A stretch of 64,000 bases of DNA from Rubellimicrobium roseum (lineage in GTDB: Bacteria; Pseudomonadota; Alphaproteobacteria; Rhodobacterales; Rhodobacteraceae): NCBI RefSeq assembly GCF_006152145.1, contig NZ_VDFV01000002.1, forward strand, positions 290,793 to 354,792. The letters run 5' to 3'. Below are positions 17,784 through 26,411 of this stretch, one piece after another. A model generated the notes under the pieces. The model saw nothing but the letters and a program-made list of their open reading frames with translations, ran no database searches and was not told the origin of the DNA. The first letter of the stretch is position 1, and each line of letters opens with the position of its first letter. The position numbers were made by a program, and so were the translations under genes.

Positions 17784-19235
17784 ATGCTCTGGTCCCTCAT
17801 CAAGCTCCTCGCCTTCGTGGCCGCCGTCGCCGGCGTGACCCTGGGCGGGGCCTATCTCATGGAGCAGGCGGGCGGCGCCGTCATCGCCATGGGGGGCTAC
17901 GAGGTCACGCTGACCCCCCTTCAGCTCGCCATCGGGCTCATCGTGCTCCTGGCCCTGCTCTGGGTCGTGCTCAAGATCGTGGGCGTGCTGGGCGCGGTGC
18001 TCCGGTTCCTCAACGGCGACAACAACGCGCTGTCGAACCACTTCTCCCGCCGTCGCGAACGCAAGGGATTGGCCGCGCTGACCGACACGGCCGTGGCGCT
18101 GGCCTCGGGGGATGGGCGTGCCGCCCTGTCGCGGGCGATGGCCGCCAACAAGTATCTCGATCGTCCCGAGCTCACGAACCTGCTGGTCGCGCAGGCGGCC
18201 GAGCTTGCCGGCGACAAGGTGCGGGCCGAGGAAACATACAAGCTTCTTGCCCGTCACGAGAGGACCCGCTTCGCCGGCATCCGGGGCCTCCTGCGCCAGA
18301 AGCTGTCTGAGGGCGACGACGTGACCGCGCTGCGGCTGGCGGAGAAGGCCTTCGAGATCGATCCGCGCCACCGCGAGACGCAGGACGTGCTCTTGCGGCT
18401 TCAGGCCGAGTCGCACGACTGGTCCGGGGCGCGCCGGACGCTGGAGGCGCAGCGCAAGTCCGGCGCGCTGCCCAAGGACGTGCACAAGCGCCGCGATGCG
18501 GTCCTGGCGTTGTCGCAAGCGGCCGACATTCTGGACGAGAGCAAGAGCCTGGAGGCGCGCGAGGCTGCCATTGAGGCGAACCGGAAGTCGCCCGACCTGA
18601 TCCCGGCGGCCGTCATGGCGGCGCGCGGCTACATCGCGACCGGCAATGCACGCTCTGCGACGCGCCTCCTGCGCAAGGCTTGGGACGTGCAGCCCCATCC
18701 CGACCTGGCGGCGGCCTTCGCGGAGATCGTGCCCGACGAAACGCCGCAGGCGCGGCTCGACCGATTCAAGGTGCTGACTTCGATCCGCACCGAGCATCCC
18801 GAGACGCGGATGCTGGTGGCCGAGCTGCTGATCGCCGCTGAGGACTTCCAAGCCGCCCGCCGCGCCCTAGGCGACCTGCCCGAGACGCAGCCCACGGGTC
18901 GCAATCTCACGCTGATCGCGGCCATCGCGCGCGGCCGGGGCGAGGACGAGTCGGTTGTGCGCGGCTGGCTCACCCGGGCGCTCGCCGCGCCGCGGGGACC
19001 TCAGTGGGTCTGCGACAACTGCGGGCGCATCCATGCGCAATGGGTTCCGGTCTGCGGCAACTGCCATGCCTTCGACACGCTGAGTTGGAAGACACCGCCC
19101 GCCGAGGCGACCCTGCCGGGAGGGGTGGAACTCCTACCGCTGTTGGTACGCGACGGCACGAAGCCGGCGGACATTCCGGCGCCCCTGGTCCCCGATTCCG
19201 ACACCTCGCGTCAAGCGCCAGCATCGTCAACTTAG
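17784..19235 (+). CDS. hemY: HemY-like TPR membrane protein
   Basis: 483 residues. Two N-terminal transmembrane helices (about 5-27 and 45-71) enclose a short loop, the HemY_N arrangement, followed by TPR helices through about residue 400. Near the C-terminus is a four-cysteine knuckle (C410, C413, C424, C427; CDNCG and CGNC), like the rubredoxin-type metal site of LapB. The gene is named for its place in hem operons; a direct enzymatic step in heme synthesis is not established for this proteobacterial type. It lies 34 bases downstream of the mitofilin gene and is likely co-transcribed with it. Confidence 0.88.
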   Translation: MLWSLIKLLAFVAAVAGVTLGGAYLMEQAGGAVIAMGGYEVTLTPLQLAIGLIVLLALLWVVLKIVGVLGAVLRFLNGDNNALSNHFSRRRERKGLAALTDTAVALASGDGRAALSRAMAANKYLDRPELTNLLVAQAAELAGDKVRAEETYKLLARHERTRFAGIRGLLRQKLSEGDDVTALRLAEKAFEIDPRHRETQDVLLRLQAESHDWSGARRTLEAQRKSGALPKDVHKRRDAVLALSQAADILDESKSLEAREAAIEANRKSPDLIPAAVMAARGYIATGNARSATRLLRKAWDVQPHPDLAAAFAEIVPDETPQARLDRFKVLTSIRTEHPETRMLVAELLIAAEDFQAARRALGDLPETQPTGRNLTLIAAIARGRGEDESVVRGWLTRALAAPRGPQWVCDNCGRIHAQWVPVCGNCHAFDTLSWKTPPAEATLPGGVELLPLLVRDGTKPADIPAPLVPDSDTSRQAPASST

Positions 19236-19269
19236 GGCTTTTCCCTTCCAAAGGGGAGTGCTAAAGCCC
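19235..19269 (+). terminator. Inverted repeat after hemY, possible terminator
   Basis: Starting inside the hemY stop codon, GGGCTTT pairs with AAAGCCC at the far end, and an inner CCC pairs with GGG, giving an interrupted hairpin of about 35 bases. No T-tract follows, so it would be a factor-dependent or weak stop. It separates hemY from the tRNA gene eight bases later. Confidence 0.4.
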
Positions 19270-19276
19270 CCTCGTC

Positions 19277-19352
19277 GCCGCAGTAGCTCAGCTGGTAGAG
19301 CACGTCATTCGTAATGATGGGGTCGGGGGTTCGAGTCCCTTCTGCGGCACCA
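19277..19352 (+). tRNA. tRNA-Thr (anticodon CGU)
   Basis: A 76-base cloverleaf including an encoded CCA. The acceptor stem is GCCGCAG with CTGCGGC, then discriminator A. The D-arm is GCTCAGCTGGTAGAGC, the anticodon stem CGTCA/TGATG holds loop TTCGTAA (anticodon CGT in DNA), and the T-arm contains GGTTCGAGTCCC. tRNA 3' ends are common integrase targets; everything downstream is accessory, so this gene is the probable left attachment site of the island. Confidence 0.97.
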
Positions 19353-20231
19353 CGCCTTCTAAAAAAACTTGGGAACAAGAGTAAGTTGGTGGAAGGACGA
19401 TAGGGTCGATCCACCCTTGTATCCACCCCGCACTGCTCAGATGGTTGCGCCTGGAGTGGAACTGGCTCATCAGTTCGAGCCGGTGTTCATCCATGTTAGG
19501 AACTGGAGTTAAGGCTCCTTGATCCTTCTCCGCGGGGCAATGGTACCATCCCGACCGTGACAGAGGCCAAGTAGGGGTAACCCCGGAAGTCTGGGCAGTG
19601 TGGACTTGAAAAGTATGACGTTGCCGCCGCGTGAGGTGACGCGCTCTCTAGGATACTCCGAGCCACGCATGCAGGCGTCTTCGCATTGGCTAGATCGCCC
19701 GTAGTTCAAGAAGGTCGTCCACGCCTTCAGTGGAAGCCAACGCCTCGTTGCAGCTCCTGCGTTGGGATAGTCTCTCTTCCAAGCACAATGCTGGAAGGGG
19801 AGGATCGCCAGGGCGCCGCGCTCCATAACCGTCGAGGCGGACTATTGCGACCTCAAGGTAACATCAGCAAGAACGGCGTCTGTGAGCCACCGCTGGCGAT
19901 TATTACTTACCTGGTGCAAAAGACGTTCGGGCCGCTTTGAACTGGTCTTCGCCTCGCTGGACGCTCAGGCAATTGCGATTTGAGTGGCGACAAACTTGGG
20001 AGCGAGCACATTTCAAGTGCAGACTGCGGGCGATGGGTGTTGTAGTTCCCGAACAGGGCAGGATTAACCCAGAGTCGGCGTGAAGCTTGTCTCTTGTCTT
20101 GGGGCAGAGAAAGCAAAAGACTGGTTTTGCCGCGGCTTTGAAGCTTGGCACGTAGCAGCGGGAGCAACGTTCTTCCAGTTGTCCGCAAGTTTGAGGGTAC
20201 CATTGTGTCTTTGCTTCCCGATCCAAGGGCC
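19353..20231. other. Gene-poor stretch at the island boundary
   Basis: About 880 bases after the tRNA with no convincing gene. Reading frames here are short and have odd composition, including the common artefact of translating the antisense of the tRNA. No integrase, direct repeat of the tRNA 3' end or excisionase is visible. The sequence is less GC-rich than the core region before it, consistent with the start of acquired DNA. The region may include the promoter and possibly extra N-terminal codons (a TTG at 20145) of the gene that follows. Confidence 0.5.
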
Positions 20232-21050
20232 ATGCACCATCGCCTTGTGACGTTGTCCGAAGGCAGCCTCACAGCAGCTACGTTGCGACGGACACCAGAG
20301 CTTGAAATCTATCCAGCGCCAGGAGAGGCCGACTGCGAAGGGATCTCTGTTGTGTGGGCTCCATTCGATGCCGTGAACCCGCACGCTAAGCTCGCGATCG
20401 TAGGTGTGACTCCGGGGCCAAACCAGGCAGAGCGGGCGTTGTTGGCAGCTCGGCGAGCAGCTTTGGCTGGGCACGATCCGACACATGAAATCACGCAAAT
20501 CAAATGTGAGTCTTCGTTTCGTGGCAAGCAGGGCACCAACGATCGTGCGATCGAAGAGAACCTCAAAGCGCTTCTCGAGCACAGCGGTGTTGCCGAGCGT
20601 GTCGGCATCGACGATGTGGACGAACTCTGGAAGGCGGAAGCACACAAGGTCCACTTCACGTCAACCTTGCGATATCCCACGTTCATCGGAGACAAGCTCT
20701 TCAACAACCAGATAGACAGCCTAAAGCATCCCTTCCTCCGCCTGATGATAGAGGACCTCCTGGCGGCAGAACTCCGACAATTGCCGTCGGATGCGATTAT
20801 TGCTGTTCTGGGCCGACGTGGACCGGGAGTGGTGCGCCATGCAGCCCGCCTCGCAGGTTTGGACCTAACGCGGATTGTCGCACTGCAGCACCCTTCACCG
20901 AACAACCATGATGGTGTCCGACAATATCTTGCGAAAGAGCGCACACAATCCAAGAGGCCATGCCGGTGCTTTTTGTGCGACCCGTCGCGGCTCCTACCAA
21001 ACTGGGATGTTACGAGGTGGATCGGGATGCATCGATCGACTCACGAATAG
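20232..21050 (+). CDS. Uracil-DNA-glycosylase-like fold protein
   Basis: About 272 residues. The central part carries motifs resembling UDG-superfamily proteins: a hydrophobic strand LAIVGVTPGPNQAERAL, where family 4/5 enzymes have a GExPG-type motif, and a distal LQHPSPNNHDG, matching the HPSP motif 2 of uracil-DNA glycosylases. A short Cys pair (CRCFLC) is near the C-terminus. It could excise or bind modified bases, or be a catalytically inactive relative used in defence. The start is uncertain: the ATG beginning MHHRLVTL is used, but the frame is open upstream to a TTG at 20145. Codon use is less GC-rich than the core genome. No operon partner is seen. Confidence 0.55.
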   Translation: MHHRLVTLSEGSLTAATLRRTPELEIYPAPGEADCEGISVVWAPFDAVNPHAKLAIVGVTPGPNQAERALLAARRAALAGHDPTHEITQIKCESSFRGKQGTNDRAIEENLKALLEHSGVAERVGIDDVDELWKAEAHKVHFTSTLRYPTFIGDKLFNNQIDSLKHPFLRLMIEDLLAAELRQLPSDAIIAVLGRRGPGVVRHAARLAGLDLTRIVALQHPSPNNHDGVRQYLAKERTQSKRPCRCFLCDPSRLLPNWDVTRWIGMHRSTHE

Positions 21051-21225
21051 CCGCTTGGGGTGCCATAAAGCTACGATGCTGACTGGCTGCGAGACGAGTT
21101 GAAGGCTCGATGGCTGCGCGTCTGAATCCCTGATTGGCGTGGGTGCCTCTACTCGGCAGGCGTAAGCGCTGCCGGATCGAGAACGCTTTCGTTCGCCTCG
21201 AAGTCTGGCGCGGCATCCCCATGTG

Positions 21226-22599
21226 CTAGGCGTGTTGCGACGACCTCGTCGTAAGCGGTGTCTGAACGCCTTTGCGAAGTCGGCTTGACGTTGAGCTGAA
21301 GGCCCAGGGGAGGAGCTCGTCGAGGCGGCTCTGAGGGTGACCTTTGGGGAGGGCTTCGCGGGTTGCGGAGAGATAGGCGAAGGGCTCGACGCCGTTCATC
21401 TTGGCGGTCTCGATCAGCGAGGCGATGCGGCCCCAGGCGCGGCCGCCCTCGTCATGACCGGCGAAGAGGGCGTTCCTCCTTCCGAGAGCTATGGGGCGGA
21501 TGGTGTTCCCGACGGCGTTGGAATCGATCTCGACCTGGCCGTCCTCGAGGTAGACGCGGAGCCCGTCCCAGTGGTTGGCGAAGTAGGCGAGCTTCTCGCC
21601 GGCGCGGGACTTGGGCGAGAGCTTGGCGCGGCATCCGGCGAGCCAGGCGCCAAAGGCCTCGACGAGCGGCTTGGCGCGGTCTTGGCGCACGGCTCGGCGC
21701 GCCTCGGGCGCAGATCCCTTGAGCTCGGCCTCGATGGCGTAAAGCTCGGCGATGCGCCTGAGGCCCTCCTCGGCCACGGCGGAGCCGTCGCGGTCGAAGA
21801 GTTCGCGCAGCTGCCGCCGGCCGTGCGCCCAGCAATGCGCCAGGACGAGAGGTCCCTCGGGGCGTGGGCGGCGAGCCAGTGCCTTGTAGGCGGCATAGCC
21901 GTCCACCTGGAGAGTGCCCGTGAAGCCGCGCAGCACGGCCTCGGCCTGCTCGGTGCCGCGGCCGGGCGCATAGGCGTAGACCACGCCGGGCGGGTCGCTC
22001 CCGCCCCAGCGCCGGTCGTCGCGCACGAGCGCCCACAAGTAGCCGGTCTTTGTTTTGCCGCGCCCGGGGTCGAGCACCGGCGCGGTGGTTTCGTCGAGGA
22101 AGAGCTTGGAGGAGCGCTTCAGATGCTGGGCCATCCGGTCGACCACCGGCTGGAGGTGGAAGGCCGCCTTGCCCACCCAGTCCGCGAGCGTGGCGCGGTG
22201 CAGATCGAGGCCGGAGCGGGCATAGGCCTGCGCCTGCCTGTAGAGCGGCACGTGATCGGCGTATTTGGAGACGAGGACATGCGCGACCAGGGCCTCGGTC
22301 GGCAGCGCGCCCTCGATCAGGTGGGCCGGCGCGGGCGCCTGCACCACCGCGCTGGAGCAGATCCGGCAGGCATACTTCGGCCGGATCGTGACGATCACCC
22401 GGAACTGGGCCGGAACGATGTCGAGCCGCTCAGCGCGGTCTTCGCCGATCCGGGTCATGGCACCGCAGCCGCAGGGGCAGAGCGTGCTGGAGGGCTCGAC
22501 CACACGCTCGATGCGCGGAAGCTCTTGCGGCAGCCGACCAAGGTTGCGCCGGATCGGCGTCACAGTTCGGGGTGAAGAGCCGATGGCCGCCTTGGCCAC
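21226..22599 (-). pseudogene. tnpC: IS66 TnpC transposase, N-terminally truncated
   Basis: 457 codons of the DDE transposase of IS66. It retains the zinc-finger segment (TLCPCGCGAMTRIGEDRAERL), the DDE core (Asp in SSKLFLDETTAPVLDPGRGKTKTG, Asp in LQVDGYAAYKALA, Glu downstream) and the C-terminal IS66 domain (NTIRPIALGRRNALFAGHDEGG). The usual N-terminal coiled coil and start are absent: the frame runs back through a GTG to a TAG shared with the tnpA remnant. The last codons read through the terminal inverted end into flanking DNA, so the stop lies just outside the element. Confidence 0.85.
21243..21250. repeat. Left target-site duplication of the IS66 element
   Basis: The 8-bp sequence ACCTCGTC directly abuts the left GTAAGCGGT end of the element and is repeated exactly at 22985-22992 beside the right end. 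IS66-family elements generate 8-bp duplications, so this proves the outer boundaries and a single insertion event. Confidence 0.93.
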
Positions 22600-22984
22600 C
22601 TCGGCCTATGCCACCGACGGCTCGACCACCAACGCCGCGAACTCCGTCTCCCTCTCGGCCGGGATCGCAAGCTCACCCTTGCGGACCAGCCGTCGCCAGG
22701 CCGTGAGCTGCTGTGGCTGGATCCCATGCCGCGCGGCCACCTCCTTCACGCGCGCGCCTCGCTCCAGCGTCTCGGCGACAATGCGGGCCTTCACCTCGTC
22801 AGGCCCATGACGCCGCCCCGTGGGACCCGAGAGCACCTCAAGCTGCTCGACCCCAAGGCCAAAGCTCACCAAAGAACTTGGCAATCTTCTCTGCAAAGCG
22901 TTGCTCCAATCCGGGCCGCCATCCCGCGGCAATGGAGCAGAAGCCGCACTCAGCACACAGAGAGGGGGCCAAGCTACCGCTTAC
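21251..22984 (-). mobile_element. IS66-family element with internal deletion
   Basis: A 1,734-bp element bounded by inverted ends GTAAGCGGT (left) and its complement ACCGCTTAC (right), the typical IS66 termini, and flanked by perfect 8-bp direct repeats. A full IS66 is about 2.5 kb with tnpA, tnpB and tnpC. Here tnpB and the adjoining ends of tnpA and tnpC are missing, and the remnants are joined around 22600-22608. With both ends intact it could still be moved in trans by a complete copy elsewhere. Confidence 0.92.
22606..22956 (-). pseudogene. tnpA: IS66 TnpA (OrfA) fragment
   Basis: Helix-turn-helix protein of IS66: GPTGRRHGPDEVKARIVAET followed by VKEVAARHGIQPQQLTAWRR is typical. It ends abruptly at EPSVA with a TAG and lacks the C-terminal part; the next codons in the same frame belong to tnpC, so an internal deletion fused the two genes in frame apart from this stop codon. 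The true start is probably near the EVLSGPTGRR segment rather than at the first codon of the open frame. Confidence 0.75.
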
Positions 22985-22992
22985 ACCTCGTC
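22985..22992. repeat. Right target-site duplication of the IS66 element
   Basis: ACCTCGTC, an exact copy of the 8 bases next to the left end of the element. Confidence 0.93.
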
Positions 22993-23008
22993 TTGGGCAA
23001 GCCGATTT

Positions 23009-23233
23009 TCACCATGCATCCTCTTCCGCAGAAACCAGGCACTTTCGAGCTATCGCCACGGCCGGCCAGAGCAGGTTTTGTTGGATCTCGGGTACACGCA
23101 GGTGCGATCCCGTCATCGCCGTCGCAACCACCGAGTAGGCCCGTCCCGCGATGCTCTGCAGTTTCACTTCGAGCAGCGCATACTCAACTTGTTGCCGCCA
23201 GCCTTGCTCATATAGGATCTCGAGTGTCATCAC
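23009..23233 (-). CDS. Unrecognised small protein, 74 aa
   Basis: A 74-codon frame beginning GTG-ATG (MMTLEILYEQGWRQQVEYAL) with natural-looking composition and a regular amphipathic pattern. No domain is recognised, no strong ribosome-binding site precedes it, and it lies just right of the IS66 insertion, which may have cut off neighbouring sequence. It could be a remnant of a larger gene. Listed because no better reading of this about 350-base stretch is visible. Confidence 0.3.
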   Translation of the reverse strand: MMTLEILYEQGWRQQVEYALLEVKLQSIAGRAYSVVATAMTGSHLRVPEIQQNLLWPAVAIARKCLVSAEEDAW

Positions 23234-23338
23234 GAGCCAAGTTCAAGTGGCTACCCAGAGTTGAGCGAGCGAGAGTTAGTTGCCTAAAGGTGCTCAGATA
23301 CCCCTAGAAGCGTGGAACTCGGGTGAACCTTGTCAAGC

Positions 23339-24799
23339 ATGAGAGGGACCGTCGCGACATGGTTTGACAAACGGCCTGCAGACTACGGTGCTGGTACAAG
23401 TACGGGCATTGTTGAGGAGATCGCAGCCGAAGGCTACAGCATCGAGGTTATCAGCGGAGCCAATAGCCGTTCAGGAAGTCAGCCTCCTTTGCTGCCCTTA
23501 ATGTCGGGTGAGAATCTTGATACTGGCGGGGTTACGGTTGAATCACTCGAGACCGCCGCCCAGGCGACGAAGCCGGATCTGACTACTCGGCGAGTGACTA
23601 ACTCAGAGGGATTGCGAGCGGACGACCAAGCGCTAACGCAGTCGTCCGATGTTCATTCTACCAGTCCAAAGCCGAGGCTGGAACTGCACTTCAACCTATG
23701 GCGAGATCTCTCGCCATTGTTCAGCTTCCTCGATATCGGTCTTCTGCTATCCAACACGGAACAGCTTGGCAGGATCTATGTCTATGTTCCTGCCTACATC
23801 GACCCTACTTGGATCTCCGATCTAAGTCCCGTGTTGAAGGATGAGCACACTTTGAACGCGGTGTTCAATTCTGTAATCTCACTTAAGAGTGAGCAAGATT
23901 ACAGCTTCGAGGCCGAGGAGCAGGGCGAGTACTTCGCCACGATTCACTCCGTGAATACCACCAAAGAGATCTTTACTACTAGTCAGCAAGATTTGAATAG
24001 CGATGGTGGCTCGGTAATTGCATTCGGTGAGGCTCTTTGTGAGCGTATCCGCAGTGCAGAGAGGGCATTGCTTCAATCTGGGAAGCGGCATGCGCCGCAA
24101 TATCTGCGCTTCCGTATTCGGTTTCCGTCTGACCGCATGCAGGTCTTTAGCTCCGTTCTGCCAGCGGACGAGTCGGCGTGGTCACCTTCTTTTGAATCTT
24201 TGGAGCTCATCGATTTCCGACTGAATGAGAAGAGAAGCTATCCGAGACGTGTTGCCGATCTGGCGGAAGGTAAGGAGTTTCATGTCGAGGCGGTGCACTA
24301 CTTCCTGATCCGTGAGGCCACGCGCCAGTTGGTGATGCAGCATGCTCCAAACCATAAGGTCAGGCGCCTTGAGGGGCTCATATGGAACAACTATCTAGAG
24401 GGGCGTCCCTACTCCGGCGGCGAAACTAGAACTTATCCAACCGAGCGGATGCTTATCTATCATTGGAAGAAGCAAGGCTCTGGCACGCCCCGGGAGGAGC
24501 AGGCCATCGACGACTTCACTGCATTTGCAAGTTTCAGAGGAAGCGAACCTAATCTCAAGATGTTTATATTTGGCGCGGTGCTCCTAGGAGCGGTCGGGAG
24601 TTCGACGTCTACGGTCGTCACAGCTCTTGTCCAGTCCGCTATCACGGGGCCGATTAGGTCTAAACTGGGCTTGACTCTCCCCGAGGGTATTACGACGGCG
24701 GTTACAGCCAACCTGATTGGAGTGGTAATAGTCATCGGACTGCTGTGGGCGGTGTACCGCAACTTAGCTAAGCGCAAGCGGCAGCCTCGAGATCGGTAA
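23339..24799 (+). CDS. Unknown 486-aa protein with C-terminal membrane hairpin
   Basis: No family is recognised. The first about 110 residues are Ser/Thr-rich and probably disordered. The middle (about 115-390) is a globular domain with alternating hydrophobic strands (LELHFNLWRDLSPLFSFLDI, YVYVPAYIDPTW, LRFRIRFPSDRMQVF). The C-terminus carries two hydrophobic helices (about 408-430 and 455-472) followed by a basic tail (RNLAKRKRQPRDR), so a cytoplasmic domain attached to a membrane hairpin is likely. Such a sensor-plus-membrane layout is common in abortive-infection effectors, but that is inference. The ATG is used; a TTG three codons upstream is possible. It stands alone between IS66 and the GNAT gene and has low-GC codon use. 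Confidence 0.65.
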   Translation: MRGTVATWFDKRPADYGAGTSTGIVEEIAAEGYSIEVISGANSRSGSQPPLLPLMSGENLDTGGVTVESLETAAQATKPDLTTRRVTNSEGLRADDQALTQSSDVHSTSPKPRLELHFNLWRDLSPLFSFLDIGLLLSNTEQLGRIYVYVPAYIDPTWISDLSPVLKDEHTLNAVFNSVISLKSEQDYSFEAEEQGEYFATIHSVNTTKEIFTTSQQDLNSDGGSVIAFGEALCERIRSAERALLQSGKRHAPQYLRFRIRFPSDRMQVFSSVLPADESAWSPSFESLELIDFRLNEKRSYPRRVADLAEGKEFHVEAVHYFLIREATRQLVMQHAPNHKVRRLEGLIWNNYLEGRPYSGGETRTYPTERMLIYHWKKQGSGTPREEQAIDDFTAFASFRGSEPNLKMFIFGAVLLGAVGSSTSTVVTALVQSAITGPIRSKLGLTLPEGITTAVTANLIGVVIVIGLLWAVYRNLAKRKRQPRDR

Positions 24800-24860
24800 A
24801 CCGCCTCGAAGCGCTGGACTTGTACTTGCCTGAGGCACCGCAGCCCTCTAGTTTCGCTAC

Positions 24861-25364
24861 ATGACCCTAGCCGCTGTCGCTGCCCCGATGCCTGCGCCTG
24901 AGTTTCAGACGCCCAGCCTACAGCACTTTGGCTGCGAGGCTGACTTGGCTTGGCGTGCTCTACAAGGCCTTCAGAGTACCTACCCAGGCTTCCGCTCATG
25001 GTACTGGAGTAAGGTTGTTCCTGGCGTAGAGAGAGGGAGCAGACGTATTTTCTTGTCCACAGATCAGAGTGGGCTGAAGGGAGTCGTGATCGCTAAGAGA
25101 GGAGCAGAGCGTAAGCTCTGCACTGTGTGGGTTGCGCCACATGCGCGGCGCCATGGAGTGGGTCGTTTGCTCGTAGCGGATGCGATGGATTGGTTAGAGA
25201 CTGAGCGGCCTCTGATCACGGTCTCGGAGCACCGGGCCCCCCTGTTCTTGGGTTTGTTCCAGTACTTCGGATTCGAGCTTCAAGAGGAACTATTAGGGTA
25301 TTATGGCGGCAGCTCAAAGGAGCTAGTTTTTAACGGGCGACTGCGCCCAAATCCGTCATCCTGA
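24861..25364 (+). CDS. GNAT-family N-acetyltransferase
   Basis: 167 residues. The acetyl-CoA-binding core is visible as a beta-strand followed by the pyrophosphate-binding loop: KLCTVWVAPHARRHGVGRLLV (with the R-x-x-G-x-G/A pattern), then a helix DAMDWLE and a late strand YFGFELQEELLGYYG. N-terminal residues 1-30 look unstructured. The substrate is unknown. Its 3' end overlaps the convergent P-loop gene by about 35 bases, an arrangement that often indicates functionally linked accessory genes, though no toxin-antitoxin relation is evident. Confidence 0.75.
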   Translation: MTLAAVAAPMPAPEFQTPSLQHFGCEADLAWRALQGLQSTYPGFRSWYWSKVVPGVERGSRRIFLSTDQSGLKGVVIAKRGAERKLCTVWVAPHARRHGVGRLLVADAMDWLETERPLITVSEHRAPLFLGLFQYFGFELQEELLGYYGGSSKELVFNGRLRPNPSS

Positions 25365-25866
25365 CTCGTTCGACAATTCGTTGCAGCTCATTGACGTCGC
25401 CTGATCGGACCTGACTCGCTGGAATGCCGAGCCTATCACTGTTGTACTTGAGGTAGGCTCTCTCCAGATCCTGAATGAGTAGGATCTTCTGAGTCGTGCT
25501 AGGCAATCCTTTGCCTCGTTGTCTTGCGTGGATCTCTTCAGCTGACTCTGTTATTTCAACAAGGGCAAGTAGGCAGAGTTGGTCGGTAATTTGGTCGGGA
25601 AGGGTCAAGGGGCCTTCTTCGGTTTCCAAGACTGCATGGCCATCCAGAATGGCGTCAGGCCTACCCAGCAGATCATGCTCCCGCAAATAGCTGATCAGCG
25701 CGAACTGATTCCCAATAGCGTCTCTCCTATTTTGGAGATGAAGGGGGCGGCCTAGTTTCGCAAGAACTTGACTGGCCCTGACATGCTTTATCTCTGGCTT
25801 CTGCTCAGTCAGAAGCTGGATAGTGTATGTTTTGCCCGAGCTAGATGCGCCAGTTACGAATATCAT
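25330..25866 (-). CDS. P-loop kinase/ATPase-like protein
   Basis: About 178 residues from MIFVTGASSSGKTYTIQLL. The Walker A motif GASSSGKT (about residues 6-13) is followed by an Asp-containing strand (DAILDGHAVLET), resembling small nucleotide or adenylate kinase-type P-loop proteins and cytidylate-kinase-like repair enzymes. An Arg-rich lid segment (HARQRGKGLPSTTQK) and a C-terminal helix complete the domain. The substrate is unknown. The ATG at 25866 is chosen because Walker A begins immediately after it. It is convergent with and overlaps the GNAT gene. Confidence 0.7.
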   Translation of the reverse strand: MIFVTGASSSGKTYTIQLLTEQKPEIKHVRASQVLAKLGRPLHLQNRRDAIGNQFALISYLREHDLLGRPDAILDGHAVLETEEGPLTLPDQITDQLCLLALVEITESAEEIHARQRGKGLPSTTQKILLIQDLERAYLKYNSDRLGIPASQVRSGDVNELQRIVERVRMTDLGAVAR

Positions 25867-25882
25867 GGTTTCCAGCCTGCCA

Positions 25883-26131
25883 TCATGAAGTCGCAAGGTA
25901 TTTCAAGTCCAAAGGGGCAGAAGTCATCATGGTTGACTTCCCTTGGTGCATCTTCTCACTCTGCTCGATCTGCGTTGCCCGGAGGTCTAAAGACACGCCG
26001 CAGTTTATTCGCTCCGCGGCAGCATCAGGTCTTTTCTGGCCCTCAGTGAGCATGACGGATACGCTTAGCCTGTGGTCGAGGAAGTAGTCGACGCGCTTCG
26101 TCTGCGCCAGCGCAAAGAACTTACCCAACAC
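25883..26131 (-). CDS. Possible small protein upstream of the P-loop gene
   Basis: An 82-codon frame from a GTG, ending 16 bases before the P-loop gene on the same strand. The composition is protein-like (KFFALAQTKRVDYFLDHRL) but no domain or strong ribosome-binding site is seen, and a comparable open frame exists on the other strand. It may be coding or part of the intergenic region, which otherwise shows nothing up to 26,411. Confidence 0.25.
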   Translation of the reverse strand: MLGKFFALAQTKRVDYFLDHRLSVSVMLTEGQKRPDAAAERINCGVSLDLRATQIEQSEKMHQGKSTMMTSAPLDLKYLATS

Positions 26132-26411
26132 GAGAACACGGCCCTAGGCTGCCCTGCGGTGGGGACCCATGGTGCCGCTGCTCCAGCCGTGAGCAAGCGT
26201 CCTCAGTACCCTCCACTTCGCTGCCGACCTCTATTGGTTGGCTAAGATGTTCGATCCCAGGGTTTGATGTTGTCGGGGGCGTCCACCCCATCGCTTACTT
26301 CTGGCCGAATGTCCTTAAACGTCTGCTCGGACTATGTCGCCTACGGACTTGGCTCCGGAGCAGTCGAGAACTCGCCTGAGCGCGTCGAGAGTCTGGCTCT
26401 TCGGCGACGTG

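Noticed and set aside
19232..19426. Minus-strand frame across the tRNA
   Set aside because: It is the well-known artefact of translating the antisense of a tRNA gene; no independent coding evidence.
21010..21222. Minus-strand frame left of the IS66 element as an interrupted gene
   Set aside because: Joining the flanks across the insertion does not give a continuous convincing frame on either side.
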